From positions 868,001-932,000 of the forward strand of contig CBDHEM010000069.1 of NCBI GenBank assembly GCA_965261955.1: a DNA stretch of 64,000 nucleotides. The letters are read 5' to 3'. Position 1 is the first letter of the stretch. Each line of letters starts with the position of its first letter. Shown one piece after another: positions 54,589 to 63,384 of this stretch. The stretch comes from JABAAI01 sp965261955. Lineage in GTDB: Bacteria > Spirochaetota > Leptospiria > Leptospirales > Leptonemataceae. The notes below the pieces were generated by a model, which was not told the DNA's origin, ran no database searches, and saw only the letters and a program-made list of their open reading frames with translations. Position numbers and translations under genes: made by a program.

Positions 54589-55407
54589 ATGAAAAAATCA
54601 AAAAGAGCAGCACTAGTTACGGGAGGCGCAGTTCGCTTAGGTCGCTGTATGGCTCTTCATCTTGCAGCAAGTGGTTGGGATATCGCTTTGCATTATCACT
54701 CTTCACAAAAAGAAGCCATTGCGGTCCAGAAGCAAATAGTCGCATTGGGGTGTAACTGTGAAATATTTTCTTCTGATTTATCGCAAAAACAAGATTTTAT
54801 TATATTTTTTGATATGGTTTTTCGGACTCTACCCAACCTTTGCTTACTTGTGAACAGTGCTTCTCTCTATAACGAAAGCTCTTTTCAGAATACGTCTTGG
54901 GAAATGTGGGAAAAGCACTTTAGTGTAAATTTGCGTGCGCCATTTTTTTTAACGCAGGCTTTTTGTCATTCTCTAAAGAAACGGAAAGCCCTCCCTTCTT
55001 CGAGTAATTCGTTGGAATATCAGTCTTTCCTTATCGTTAATATAATAGACAACAAAATTACTTTTCCTCAACATCAATATGCTTCCTATGTCTTATCGAA
55101 AAAGGCATTGGCAGATTTATCCGTTATGGCTGCAATAGAGTATGCACCTAGTATACGTGTGAATGCCATTGCCCCTGGAGTCATTTTACCAGCAGAAACT
55201 CGAAAAGAAAGAAAAGGCTATCTTGATTGGCGTATAGATGGTATTCCCTTGCAAAGAAGAGGAGAGGAGAGGCATCTTTTACTTGCTCTTGATTATCTAA
55301 TAGAGAATGATTTTGTTACGGGTGAGGTTCTTTACATTGATGGAGGAGAATCCTCTAGTTTTGCTGGAAGAAGCTATTCTTCATATGCAGAATTAGAAAG
55401 TCACTAA
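54589..55407 (+). CDS. short-chain dehydrogenase, pteridine reductase (FolM/PTR1)-like
   Basis: This 272-residue Rossmann enzyme has the NADPH site ALVTGGAVRLGRCMALHLA, the active-site YASYVLSKKAL (Tyr-x3-Lys form) and VNAIAPGVILP. The TGGA(V)RLG pattern followed by HYHSS is characteristic of PTR1/FolM dihydropteridine or dihydrofolate reductases. folK follows after 25 bases, which supports a role in reducing folate intermediates. In organisms without a classical FolA such an enzyme may be the main dihydrofolate reductase. The start has GGAAAG ahead. Confidence 0.82.
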   Translation: MKKSKRAALVTGGAVRLGRCMALHLAASGWDIALHYHSSQKEAIAVQKQIVALGCNCEIFSSDLSQKQDFIIFFDMVFRTLPNLCLLVNSASLYNESSFQNTSWEMWEKHFSVNLRAPFFLTQAFCHSLKKRKALPSSSNSLEYQSFLIVNIIDNKITFPQHQYASYVLSKKALADLSVMAAIEYAPSIRVNAIAPGVILPAETRKERKGYLDWRIDGIPLQRRGEERHLLLALDYLIENDFVTGEVLYIDGGESSSFAGRSYSSYAELESH

Positions 55408-55432
55408 ATAAGTATAGAGTAAGTACGAAATC

Positions 55433-55864
55433 ATGGCAAAGAGACCAGATGAAGATACCCATTCTTATATTGTCGCCGTTGGTTCTAATATCGAGCCAAA
55501 AAAAAATATAGAAATAGCAATAGAAATACTTGCTCAGGAACAAACACTCATCGGACGCTCTATCTTTTTATGGACAAAACCGGTTGGTTATAAAGAACAA
55601 GCAGATTTTTTAAATGGAGCCGTATGTGTAGAAAGTTTGTTAGACTGTTTGAATTTTCGTTCTTATTTAAAGGCAATTGAAAAAAAACTGAAAAGGGTGA
55701 AAGGCCCCATCAAGTCTGGTCCCCGAACCATTGATCTAGATATAATTATCCACAATTGTAATGTTTTGGATGATGATTTTTATTATGCACCGTACATACG
55801 TGAACCAGTTCTTGAATTAGTGAAACAAAAGAATATTGCATTAATTATAGACGAGACTCAATAA
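55433..55864 (+). CDS. folK: 2-amino-4-hydroxy-6-hydroxymethyldihydropteridine pyrophosphokinase FolK
   Basis: FolK transfers pyrophosphate from ATP to 6-hydroxymethyl-7,8-dihydropterin in folate synthesis. The 143-residue protein has the motifs VAVGSNIEPKKNIEIAIEIL, FLNGAVCVE, LKRVKGPIKSGPRTIDLDII (the catalytic RxxxxGPRxIDLDIL loop, with conserved Arg and two Asp residues), which together identify HPPK. It overlaps the convergent outer-membrane gene by 24 bases. It is the second gene of the folate pair. Confidence 0.93.
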   Translation: MAKRPDEDTHSYIVAVGSNIEPKKNIEIAIEILAQEQTLIGRSIFLWTKPVGYKEQADFLNGAVCVESLLDCLNFRSYLKAIEKKLKRVKGPIKSGPRTIDLDIIIHNCNVLDDDFYYAPYIREPVLELVKQKNIALIIDETQ

Positions 55865-56494
55865 TATGCCATAGAAAACCTGCCGTCGAGGCCTATCAAA
55901 GCTATACTGTACAGCAAGCCCTAAACCTATATCATTTGTGACGAGCCATTCTTCTGTTCCAATAAGAATACTAACCCCCCCTTGAGAACCCTCTTCTTTG
56001 AAAGGAGTTCTTTTATTCCTCGTATTTGTAGTGGTGGTCTCTCCACTTTCGTTTGTTCGTGAAATGGAACCATCAAGTTTGTAGCTTCCGCCTACTCCAT
56101 GACGCACTTCTATGCTTATATAAGTATCCAAGCTTGTGAAAAAATAACTAAGGCCTCCTGTAATGGCGTGGTAGGAGTAATTTCCTGATCTAGCCGGTTC
56201 ATCCAGCTGTCCTTTGAACGAGATATCATCAAATTGTGAATAACTGTATCCTGAATGTAAAGCAAGGTCTTTTATGATAAACCAACCTATGGCCAGAGAT
56301 GTTTGTATTCCCGTACCTGTAATAGAATTATCAAGTGAATCTTTGATTTCTCCATTACCATAACCAACTAGAGATCGCATAAAAAATCCAGATTCATGAT
56401 ATGCTTGAGGAAAGATTTTGGCAGAAGAAGCGAACAAATACACAAGAAAAGTTATTGGATACACAAATCGAAAATTACTCTGAAAAAAATTCAT
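55841..56494 (-). CDS. outer-membrane beta-barrel-like protein
   Basis: This 217-residue protein has a signal sequence (about residues 10-29) and then alternating strands, many glycine and aromatic residues, and a C-terminal aromatic strand ending in SLVYN. The pattern DLALHSGYSYSQFDDISF and ISIEVRHGVGGSYKLDGSI resembles an eight-stranded OmpA/OmpW-type barrel. A long charged loop at about 140-165 (ESGETTTTNTRNKRTP) would face outside. It could be an outer membrane protein of the OmpA-like barrel class. Function and ligand unknown. Confidence 0.65.
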   Translation of the reverse strand: MNFFQSNFRFVYPITFLVYLFASSAKIFPQAYHESGFFMRSLVGYGNGEIKDSLDNSITGTGIQTSLAIGWFIIKDLALHSGYSYSQFDDISFKGQLDEPARSGNYSYHAITGGLSYFFTSLDTYISIEVRHGVGGSYKLDGSISRTNESGETTTTNTRNKRTPFKEEGSQGGVSILIGTEEWLVTNDIGLGLAVQYSFDRPRRQVFYGILLSLVYN

Positions 56495-56595
56495 AACCTA
56501 CCCAACCCTATGACAAATGCTTAGAACTGTAAAACTTTTTATTTCTGAAATGTAATTAAAATACCATTTTTAACAATTGCATCTATATTGCCTTG

Positions 56596-56621
56596 ACAGG
56601 TCTCTTTGAGAAGAGACCTGT
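56596..56621. promoter_or_regulatory. perfect 11-bp stem-loop upstream of hppA
   Basis: The arms ACAGGTCTCTT and AAGAGACCTGT are exact complements around a 4-base loop. A TTGACA that could act as a -35 box overlaps its left edge (56593-56598), but no good -10 was found. It lies 35 bases before the hppA start and could be an operator or an mRNA hairpin. Confidence 0.6.
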
Positions 56622-56655
56622 GCATATCTTAATTTTTGGGGTATCAAATAAGACA

Positions 56656-58872
56656 ATGAATTATACACATATATCGCTTGGAGCTGGTCTATTGGCCTTA
56701 CTTTTCGCATTTTGGAAGTATTGGTGGGTCCAACGTCAAGAATCGGGAAATGAGAAGATGAGAAATATCGGTCGCTACATTGCCGACGGTTCTCTGGCCT
56801 TTTTACGTGCAGAATATCGCGTCCTTTTTTGGTACGTTTTGGCTGCTTCTGTCCTTCTTTCTGTTGCGGCTTTTTTTACAGCGGAGGAAGCATCCTCTCC
56901 CATGGTTGCTATTTCTTTTATTGTGGGTGCCTTTTGTTCCGGTTTAGCTGGTTTTTTAGGGATGCGAGTGGCTACGCTTGCAAATTATCGAACAACAAAT
57001 GCCGCTCGGCATAGTTTGGGGAAGGCTTTAGAAGTGGCATTCAACGGTGGATCTGTGATGGGAATGAGTGTTGTCGGCCTTGGCCTACTGGGCTTAGGTG
57101 GGCTATATCTTATCTATGTCTCTGCTTATGGTGTAACGGAAATGGTGCGAGTTCTAAATATATTATCTGGTTTTGGAATGGGTGCCTCCTCTATAGCTCT
57201 TTTTGCTCGTGTAGGAGGAGGAATTTATACTAAGGCTGCTGATGTTGGTGCAGACCTTGTTGGTAAAGTTGAGGCTGGTATACCCGAAGATCACCCACTA
57301 AATCCGGCTACTATAGCGGACAACGTGGGAGATAACGTTGGTGATGTAGCGGGTATGGGTGCGGACCTTTTTGAATCCTACGTTGGTTCCATTTTGGGGT
57401 CAATGATATTGGGTGCATCTTTTATTGGCATTTTTGAAGCTGCTCAATTGGATAAATTTTCAGGTTTGAGTGCTGTTTTACTACCATTGGTCTTAGCCTC
57501 TTTAGGTGTGGTCTCTTCAATTATTGGAAGTTTTTTTGTTCGTGTGCGTGGGAAGAAAGGGGGTCTTCAGCGAGCTTTAAATATGGGCCACTGGGTTGCC
57601 ACAATTCTAATGGTTGTTTTTGGCTATTTTGCAATTACGTCTATGTTGCCAGAAAAATGGAAGGCTTTCCCAATTTTGTCAGGGCTGGGAGGCGAAAGCA
57701 ATATAGTCCCTTCCTTTCGAGAATTCAGTTCTTTTGGAGTTTTTCTCTCTGTTTTTTGTGGTTTAATCGTAGGGACTTTGGTGGGAATGGTAACTGAATA
57801 TTATACGGGAACTGATAAAAAACCTGTAAAGTCTATTGTGAAACAATCATCTACGGGTCCAGCGACAACTATCATAGCTGGGCTGGGAGTCGGTATGATT
57901 TCAACAGCTTTACCGATATTATTGATCTCAGGAGCTATTCTTATTGCTAATCATGTAGCCGGATTATATGGGATTGCCCTTGCTGCTATGGGTATGCTTG
58001 TGAACACAGGTATACAGTTGGCTGTTGATGCCTATGGTCCTATCTCAGATAATGCTGGTGGTATTGCTGAAATGAGTGGTTTACCTAAGCAGGTTCGAGA
58101 AAGAACGGATGAATTAGACGCTGTAGGTAATACAACAGCTGCTATAGGTAAGGGATTTGCCATCGCTTCTGCAGCTCTTACGGCTCTTGCCCTATTTGCC
58201 GCGTTTATGAAACAGTCAGGCATCCAATCTATTAACGTGGGCGATCCAACTATTATGGCTGGTCTTCTGATTGGGGCAATGCTACCCTTTGTTTTTTCTG
58301 CTTTGGCCATGAAGGCTGTGGGTGAGGCAGCGATGAGCATGATAGAAGAGGTCCGACGTCAGTTTCGTCAAATTACTCCTTTGAAAAATGCACTTATCGT
58401 TATGAAAAGGCAGGCATCCTCATCTAAAAAGATTAGTGCCAAAGATAAAGCTACATTGGAAGCTGCTGAGGGTAAGGCACAGTATGCACGTTGTGTGGAA
58501 ATTTCAACTCAAGCGGCCATACATCAGATGATTATACCTGGCTTGCTAGCTGTTCTTACGCCTATTTTTATTGGAGTTACAATGGGAGCCGAAACTTTAG
58601 GTGGTCTCCTAGCTGGAGTAACCGTGAGCGGTGTACTAATGGCTATTTTTCAATCGAATTCTGGTGGTGCTTGGGATAATGCAAAAAAGATGATTGAAAA
58701 AGGTGTGATTGTTGCCGGAAAAAAACATGGCAAAGGTTCTGATTTGCATAAAGCTGCTATTGTGGGCGATACGGTAGGCGATCCATTGAAAGATACCTCT
58801 GGACCATCTATTAATATTCTCATCAAACTTATGGCGATTGTATCCTTGGTTATTGCTCCCATGATACGCTAG
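56656..58872 (+). CDS. hppA: membrane-bound pyrophosphatase, probably K+-dependent
   Basis: This 738-residue protein couples pyrophosphate hydrolysis to H+ or Na+ pumping across the inner membrane. It has about 15-16 transmembrane helices and the signature substrate loop DVGADLVGKVEAGIPEDHP, followed by NPATIADNVGDNVGDVAGMGADLFES. The K+-dependence region near residue 490 reads GNTTAAIGKG, with Ala and Gly where K+-independent enzymes have Lys and Thr. Start at 56656 (MNYTHISLG) is preferred to an upstream TTG that lies inside the stem-loop. Na+ versus H+ transport cannot be decided here. Confidence 0.93.
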   Translation: MNYTHISLGAGLLALLFAFWKYWWVQRQESGNEKMRNIGRYIADGSLAFLRAEYRVLFWYVLAASVLLSVAAFFTAEEASSPMVAISFIVGAFCSGLAGFLGMRVATLANYRTTNAARHSLGKALEVAFNGGSVMGMSVVGLGLLGLGGLYLIYVSAYGVTEMVRVLNILSGFGMGASSIALFARVGGGIYTKAADVGADLVGKVEAGIPEDHPLNPATIADNVGDNVGDVAGMGADLFESYVGSILGSMILGASFIGIFEAAQLDKFSGLSAVLLPLVLASLGVVSSIIGSFFVRVRGKKGGLQRALNMGHWVATILMVVFGYFAITSMLPEKWKAFPILSGLGGESNIVPSFREFSSFGVFLSVFCGLIVGTLVGMVTEYYTGTDKKPVKSIVKQSSTGPATTIIAGLGVGMISTALPILLISGAILIANHVAGLYGIALAAMGMLVNTGIQLAVDAYGPISDNAGGIAEMSGLPKQVRERTDELDAVGNTTAAIGKGFAIASAALTALALFAAFMKQSGIQSINVGDPTIMAGLLIGAMLPFVFSALAMKAVGEAAMSMIEEVRRQFRQITPLKNALIVMKRQASSSKKISAKDKATLEAAEGKAQYARCVEISTQAAIHQMIIPGLLAVLTPIFIGVTMGAETLGGLLAGVTVSGVLMAIFQSNSGGAWDNAKKMIEKGVIVAGKKHGKGSDLHKAAIVGDTVGDPLKDTSGPSINILIKLMAIVSLVIAPMIR

Positions 58873-58928
58873 TATCTCTATATAGGGACGATAGTATCCA
58901 TCAGGGATACTAATCGATTTTCTAAATC

Positions 58929-58970
58929 AATAAAGGCCCTTTTCTATCTGACTAGATTAGGGCTTTTATT
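58929..58970. terminator. terminator between hppA and alr, probably bidirectional
   Basis: The stem AATAAAGGCCCT pairs with AGGGCTTTTATT around an 18-base loop, with T/A-rich flanks. It lies 57 bases after the hppA stop and 53 bases from the convergent alr stop. A second short hairpin (AGTATCC...GGATACT, about 58893-58911) precedes it. Confidence 0.7.
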
Positions 58971-59023
58971 CTGATTTATCTATACTTTTGGGTTTTTTGT
59001 TGTAAAGGTAGCCCCTTTCTTTT

Positions 59024-60184
59024 TTATTTTACAAGTAATCTAGGTATGCTTGGATGGAGTCGTGTGACGATTTCATAGTTGATTGAGTTTGTCTTTCCGG
59101 CCAGAGAATCGACACTAATTTCTTCCTTTCCGTTCTTGCCTATCAGAGTCACTTCATCACCTATTTTTGCTTCTTGAATCAAAGAGAGGTCTACACAAGT
59201 CATATTCATACTAATGCGTCCCAAAAGCATCGCCCTTTTTCCGTGGAGCAGTACATATGTATTTCGATTAGAAAGATCCCGATCATAACCCTCATAATAT
59301 CCAATTGATATGATACCAACATTGATATCCTGTTCTGCACGATAAGTACAACCGTAGCCTATATAACTTCCATGTTTAACTCGATTGATATGAACAATAC
59401 GACTATACCAACTTAATACTGGCCTGAGTTCAAGTTGTTTTCCAATAGATGAATTTTGGGCCAAAAATGAAAGGCGTGTCTGTGAAGAAGGCCACAATCC
59501 ATAAAGAGAAATACCTATCCGTATCATGTCCATTCTAGCTTGAGGTAATAGCAAGCTTGCGGCACTTGCGGCAGCATGACACAATATAGTCTTTTGATTT
59601 GTAATAATCTTCATTTGTTCACAAGCATTTTGAAAGAGTAATAATTGACTATTTGCATAGCTTTGATCGTTTACATCTTCCACGTTTGCAAAATGAGTCA
59701 TTATGCCATTACAACTCAGATGATGGCTTTCTTTGATAAAATCTAGACAACTAGTCATAGCTTTATGAGATAAACCTAAGCGAGAGAGACCGGTATCAAT
59801 TTTGATATGAAAAGGAAAGTGAAGACCTTTTTTGTAAAAAAAATCTTTCATAATATTTAGATTTGAAAGTACAAATTGTATTCTTTGTAAATAGTCAGGG
59901 TTGATTTCTTTTTTTTGGATATCTGATAACTCTGTCCCATTCAATCCCATAACAAGAATAGGTGTTTTTTTTGTTATTTCGACTAGTTGGAAAGCCTCTG
60001 TTAGGCTATTTACACCAAAATAATCTACTTTGTCTGCAATTGCGTGAACAACTTCTTTCATGCCATGGCCATAGGCATTAGATTTTACGACGGCTAAAAA
60101 GAGAGTTTGCGGGCTTACTTTACGAAAAATTTTGATATTATGTTGAAGTGCAGATTTACTAATGGTAATATGGTGATAATTCAC
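59024..60184 (-). CDS. alr: alanine racemase
   Basis: Alr makes D-alanine for peptidoglycan with PLP. The 386-residue protein has the PLP lysine in AVVKSNAYGHGM (about residue 34), the HIKIDTGLSRLGL motif, and the second catalytic tyrosine region GSYIGYGCTYRA. The end has GRISMNMTCVDLS and GDEVTLIGKNG, typical of the C-terminal beta domain. It starts 4 bases after the small lipoprotein gene, so they are one operon. Length and motifs are normal. Confidence 0.95.
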   Translation of the reverse strand: MNYHHITISKSALQHNIKIFRKVSPQTLFLAVVKSNAYGHGMKEVVHAIADKVDYFGVNSLTEAFQLVEITKKTPILVMGLNGTELSDIQKKEINPDYLQRIQFVLSNLNIMKDFFYKKGLHFPFHIKIDTGLSRLGLSHKAMTSCLDFIKESHHLSCNGIMTHFANVEDVNDQSYANSQLLLFQNACEQMKIITNQKTILCHAAASAASLLLPQARMDMIRIGISLYGLWPSSQTRLSFLAQNSSIGKQLELRPVLSWYSRIVHINRVKHGSYIGYGCTYRAEQDINVGIISIGYYEGYDRDLSNRNTYVLLHGKRAMLLGRISMNMTCVDLSLIQEAKIGDEVTLIGKNGKEEISVDSLAGKTNSINYEIVTRLHPSIPRLLVK

Positions 60185-60188
60185 TAAA

Positions 60189-60719
60189 CTATAATAGATT
60201 CTTTAGCTTTTTCTGTCTTGATTTTGGATAATGCGAACGAATTAGTGCATGAAATTTTTTTAGGCTCTTAATACGTTTTAGTTTTTTAAAATCTTTAGGT
60301 GTCCAAGGTGCCAAGTCCAACTTCAAGGCTTTTCTTGTTGAGCCTCCAATAAATAAATCCTTATCATACCGGCTTGTGTAAGGAGAGACATAATCAGAAA
60401 GGGCAAGGTAATGTAAGTCTGTGTAATAGTTACGGGACCAAAGTATCATGGAAATTGCTTTCTTATATGGAAACTCCATTCCGACCCAAATCGAAGCACT
60501 AGCATTATGAGAATAAGGTAAAGACCCTCGCGGTTGAATAATAGGAATGAGCTTAAGGTCTTTGACCAGTATAGCCAAACTTCTCGCTTTTTTATGCCAG
60601 CTCATGGTTACAGTGGATTTTCTGGTTATTTTAGGAAGACTTTGACACTCTATAAGCAAAGAAAATAGAGACGCTATCGCTATAATTTTTAGAAAACCAT
60701 AAAACATTTTGTGAAGCAT
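60189..60719 (-). CDS. putative lipoprotein, function unknown
   Basis: This 176-residue protein (from the Met at 60719; the frame is open to 60779) begins with a hydrophobic segment FLKIIAIASLFSLLIEC that ends in a cysteine, in the loose form of lipobox used by spirochaetes. The rest is basic and has an aromatic-rich middle (YYTDLHYLALSDYVSPYTSRYDKDLFIGG). No family is recognised. The coupling to alr, 4 bases downstream, suggests an envelope role. The start is uncertain because no clear ribosome site was seen. Confidence 0.55.
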   Translation of the reverse strand: MLHKMFYGFLKIIAIASLFSLLIECQSLPKITRKSTVTMSWHKKARSLAILVKDLKLIPIIQPRGSLPYSHNASASIWVGMEFPYKKAISMILWSRNYYTDLHYLALSDYVSPYTSRYDKDLFIGGSTRKALKLDLAPWTPKDFKKLKRIKSLKKFHALIRSHYPKSRQKKLKNLL

Positions 60720-60842
60720 GATGATGCAGGGTCTAATTGGGCTTCCATTTAAGCAAGACCAAATTCTTAGTTTAGCCATTGAGGGTTGACAGTAATCAAT
60801 AGAAATCTTGTTTATAGCTTTTCACTAAGTATTTACTTTGGT

Positions 60843-60883
60843 TATTTTGTGGTACAATAGTAGGACTGTTGTACCACAAAATA
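60843..60883. repeat. perfect 15-bp inverted repeat
   Basis: The arms TATTTTGTGGTACAA and TTGTACCACAAAATA are exact reverse complements separated by 11 bases. The right arm falls inside the left end of the repeat element at 60863. It could be a hairpin, an operator, or a product of element insertion next to a similar sequence. Confidence 0.8.
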
Positions 60884-60966
60884 ATTGCAAATGGAATGCT
60901 ATGAATTGCTGATTTAAGGTATTTTTAGAGGGTTAACTCCCTTTTTTTTTATGTTTTGCAAAGCCC
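60863..60966. repeat. ~104-bp MITE-like element, same family as 38729
   Basis: It starts GGACTGTTGTACCACAAAA and ends GTTTTGCAAAGCCC. The interior follows the family (AATTGCAAATGGAATGC, also at 48428; GATTTAAGGTATTTTTAGAG). It occupies the gap between the lipoprotein gene and the M3 peptidase gene. Confidence 0.6.
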
Positions 60967-61066
60967 ATTGTGGCTTTCTCCGCTTTACATGTTAATATAA
61001 CAATTGGGCTCACAAGCGACAGTTCAATATAAAATCAGAGAGAAATGGGTCAAAAAAAATATTGGC

Positions 61067-63154
61067 TTAGGCTACAAGACCTGTATGGCGTAAAAGAGCT
61101 TTTGAACTTGGTTTACGCCCACGAAAATCTAAGAATATTTTTGCGGGAGATTCACTCCCACCTAAGGCAAGGATCGTTTCTCGAAAATGAAGCCCGATTT
61201 TTTTCAGTGCAACAGAATTTTCTAAACCTGCTTCTTCAAAAGTAGAAAAAGCATCGGCGGAAAGTACCTCTGCCCACTTGTAGCTATAGTAGCCTGCAGC
61301 GTAGCCACCTGCAAAAATATGACTAAAAGAACATAAGGTACGATCTTCCGGAAGAGGCATTATCAAAGCCGTACGAGCATCCACTTTTTTTTGTACATCA
61401 AAAAAAGAGATCGCTTCCAAGTTAGGATCAAAACTAGAATGCAGGTCCATATCGACAAAAGAAAAACGAAGCTGTCTTAGCATCTGATTTCCTGTCATAT
61501 AGGTACGAGCTTTTTTAATTTTTTCAAAAAGTTCATCTGGCAAAGTAGCACCTGTTTCCATATGAGAACTGAGAGAAAGAAGGCATGGTTGATGGTAACA
61601 CCAATTTTCCATAAATTGACTAGGTAATTCTACAGCATCCCACTCTACTCCATTAATCCCAGAAATTTCTGGACGATTCACTCTTGTAAGCATGTGTTGA
61701 AGGCCATGCCCAAACTCATGAAATAACGTTTCTACTTCTCGAAAACTCATCAAGGCTGGTTTCCCTTCAATAGGAGGAGACGCATTACAAACTAAATACG
61801 CAATGGGTAACTCAATTTCTTTCCCTATTTTTCTCCGACTGATGCACTCATCCATCCAAGCTCCACCCCGCTTATCTTCAGGACGAGAATACGGATCTAA
61901 ATAAAACGATGCTATCTGATTCTTATCTTCATCTAAGACATGGAAGTAATGTACATCTGGATGCCAAACAGGCGCATCTCCATCCGCACTTGTCACTTCA
62001 ATATTAAAAATTGTTTCCACCAAAGCAAAAAGCCCTGACAGTACCCGAGATAAGGGAAAATATGAACGTAGTTCTTCTTCTGTAAAACCAAATCGTTCTT
62101 CGCGTAAACGTTCTGACCAATAGGCTATATCCCAAAGTTGTAAATTTTCTTTTTCACCATGAGAAAATGCAAATTTTTGCAACTCATCTAGTTCTTTCAT
62201 AGCAGGCTCCCATGCTGCCATACGTAAGTCTTCCATTAGGCCATACACTTCTTTTGTATTATTTGCCATTCGTGTATCTATACGCATTTCTGCATAATTA
62301 TTATAACCTAGCAGATGAGCTTGTTGTTTTCGGAGTTTTAAAATTTTTTGGATAAGAGAGGTGTTATCGAATTTTCCGGAGGAGGCCTTGGTAACAAAAG
62401 CCCTATATAGTTTTTCACGTAATTTTCGATTACGCCCATGTTGCAAAAAGGGGATATAAGAAGGAGCATCTAACGTTATACGCCATGGCCCTTTCTCGGC
62501 TGTAGCCACAGGTAATAAATTTATTTCTATTTTTTCTTGATTAACCTTATTGTAACTTTGAGCAGCTATCTCAAGAAGAAAGAAAGGAAGACCTTCAATC
62601 TCATCTTTACTTTGTAAATCTAAAGCATACGCTTTAGTCGCATCCAAAACATTATTAGAAAACTCTATACTAGATTGGGAAAGCTCTGTTACAATTTTGT
62701 TGAATTCTTTACGTCTTTCTTCTTTGAGACCAATTCCATTAAAGCGAACAGATAGAAGACGTAATTTAATAACACGTTGCTCCGCTTTACTCCATTTTTC
62801 TTTATCTAATGCTAACAACGTTTGATAAACAGGAATACTTTGTTCCATTCTTAGAGAAAATTTTATGATTTCTTTTTGAGCTACTTCATATCCCTCACGT
62901 AAGTCTATAGTATTTTGCACGCCCATAAGATGGGTCACTGGGCCCCAAGTACGATGTATTTCGTATTCTATTTCATTTAAAATATCAAGTAACTCCCAGC
63001 CCGTGGTAGATTTTTCTGCTGTTATCAGTTTTTTTTCCTGTTGAGCTAAAACACTACGTATTGCAGGAATAACATGTTGGGGTTTGATTTGTCCGAAAGA
63101 CGGAAGTTTATTTCGGTCCAATAAAGGGTTAAGACTATGTTTCATATTATCCAT
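61067..63154 (-). CDS. M3-family oligopeptidase A-like metallopeptidase
   Basis: This 695-residue zinc peptidase of the thimet/OpdA type cleaves short peptides in the cytoplasm. The active site is visible as ETLFHEFGHGLQHML (about residue 475), with the second glutamate in the downstream helix and the conserved GINGVEWDAVELPSQFMENW. The N-terminal IKPQHVIPAIRSVLAQQ and the C-terminal FSHIFAGGYAAGYYSYKWAEVLSADAF support OpdA rather than Dcp. The length is close to E. coli PrlC (~680). Confidence 0.92.
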   Translation of the reverse strand: MDNMKHSLNPLLDRNKLPSFGQIKPQHVIPAIRSVLAQQEKKLITAEKSTTGWELLDILNEIEYEIHRTWGPVTHLMGVQNTIDLREGYEVAQKEIIKFSLRMEQSIPVYQTLLALDKEKWSKAEQRVIKLRLLSVRFNGIGLKEERRKEFNKIVTELSQSSIEFSNNVLDATKAYALDLQSKDEIEGLPFFLLEIAAQSYNKVNQEKIEINLLPVATAEKGPWRITLDAPSYIPFLQHGRNRKLREKLYRAFVTKASSGKFDNTSLIQKILKLRKQQAHLLGYNNYAEMRIDTRMANNTKEVYGLMEDLRMAAWEPAMKELDELQKFAFSHGEKENLQLWDIAYWSERLREERFGFTEEELRSYFPLSRVLSGLFALVETIFNIEVTSADGDAPVWHPDVHYFHVLDEDKNQIASFYLDPYSRPEDKRGGAWMDECISRRKIGKEIELPIAYLVCNASPPIEGKPALMSFREVETLFHEFGHGLQHMLTRVNRPEISGINGVEWDAVELPSQFMENWCYHQPCLLSLSSHMETGATLPDELFEKIKKARTYMTGNQMLRQLRFSFVDMDLHSSFDPNLEAISFFDVQKKVDARTALIMPLPEDRTLCSFSHIFAGGYAAGYYSYKWAEVLSADAFSTFEEAGLENSVALKKIGLHFRETILALGGSESPAKIFLDFRGRKPSSKALLRHTGLVA

Positions 63155-63234
63155 AAAAAAGAAAGATTAGCCTGTGTCACGTCGATAAACAAAATATAAT
63201 TTATGGTTTGGATATGCTGAGAAATACTAAATAT

Positions 63235-63300
63235 GGGACTGTTGCAAAACATAAGAAAGACAGAAATAATGCTGTAAAACACCGATTTAGGGTGTTTTGC
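63235..63300. repeat. left end of a MITE-like element, family of 38729
   Basis: The 66 bases starting GGGACTGTTGCAAAACATAAG align closely along their whole length with the first 66 bases of the copy at 38729. No matching right end was found before the next gene, so this copy may be truncated. Confidence 0.65.
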
Positions 63301-63384
63301 TATAGCCCAATATAGAACTAAACTTGTAGTTGCATTATAGCTTGACTAACAATTGCATAAGATCTCCTCTGTGATTTAATAGGT

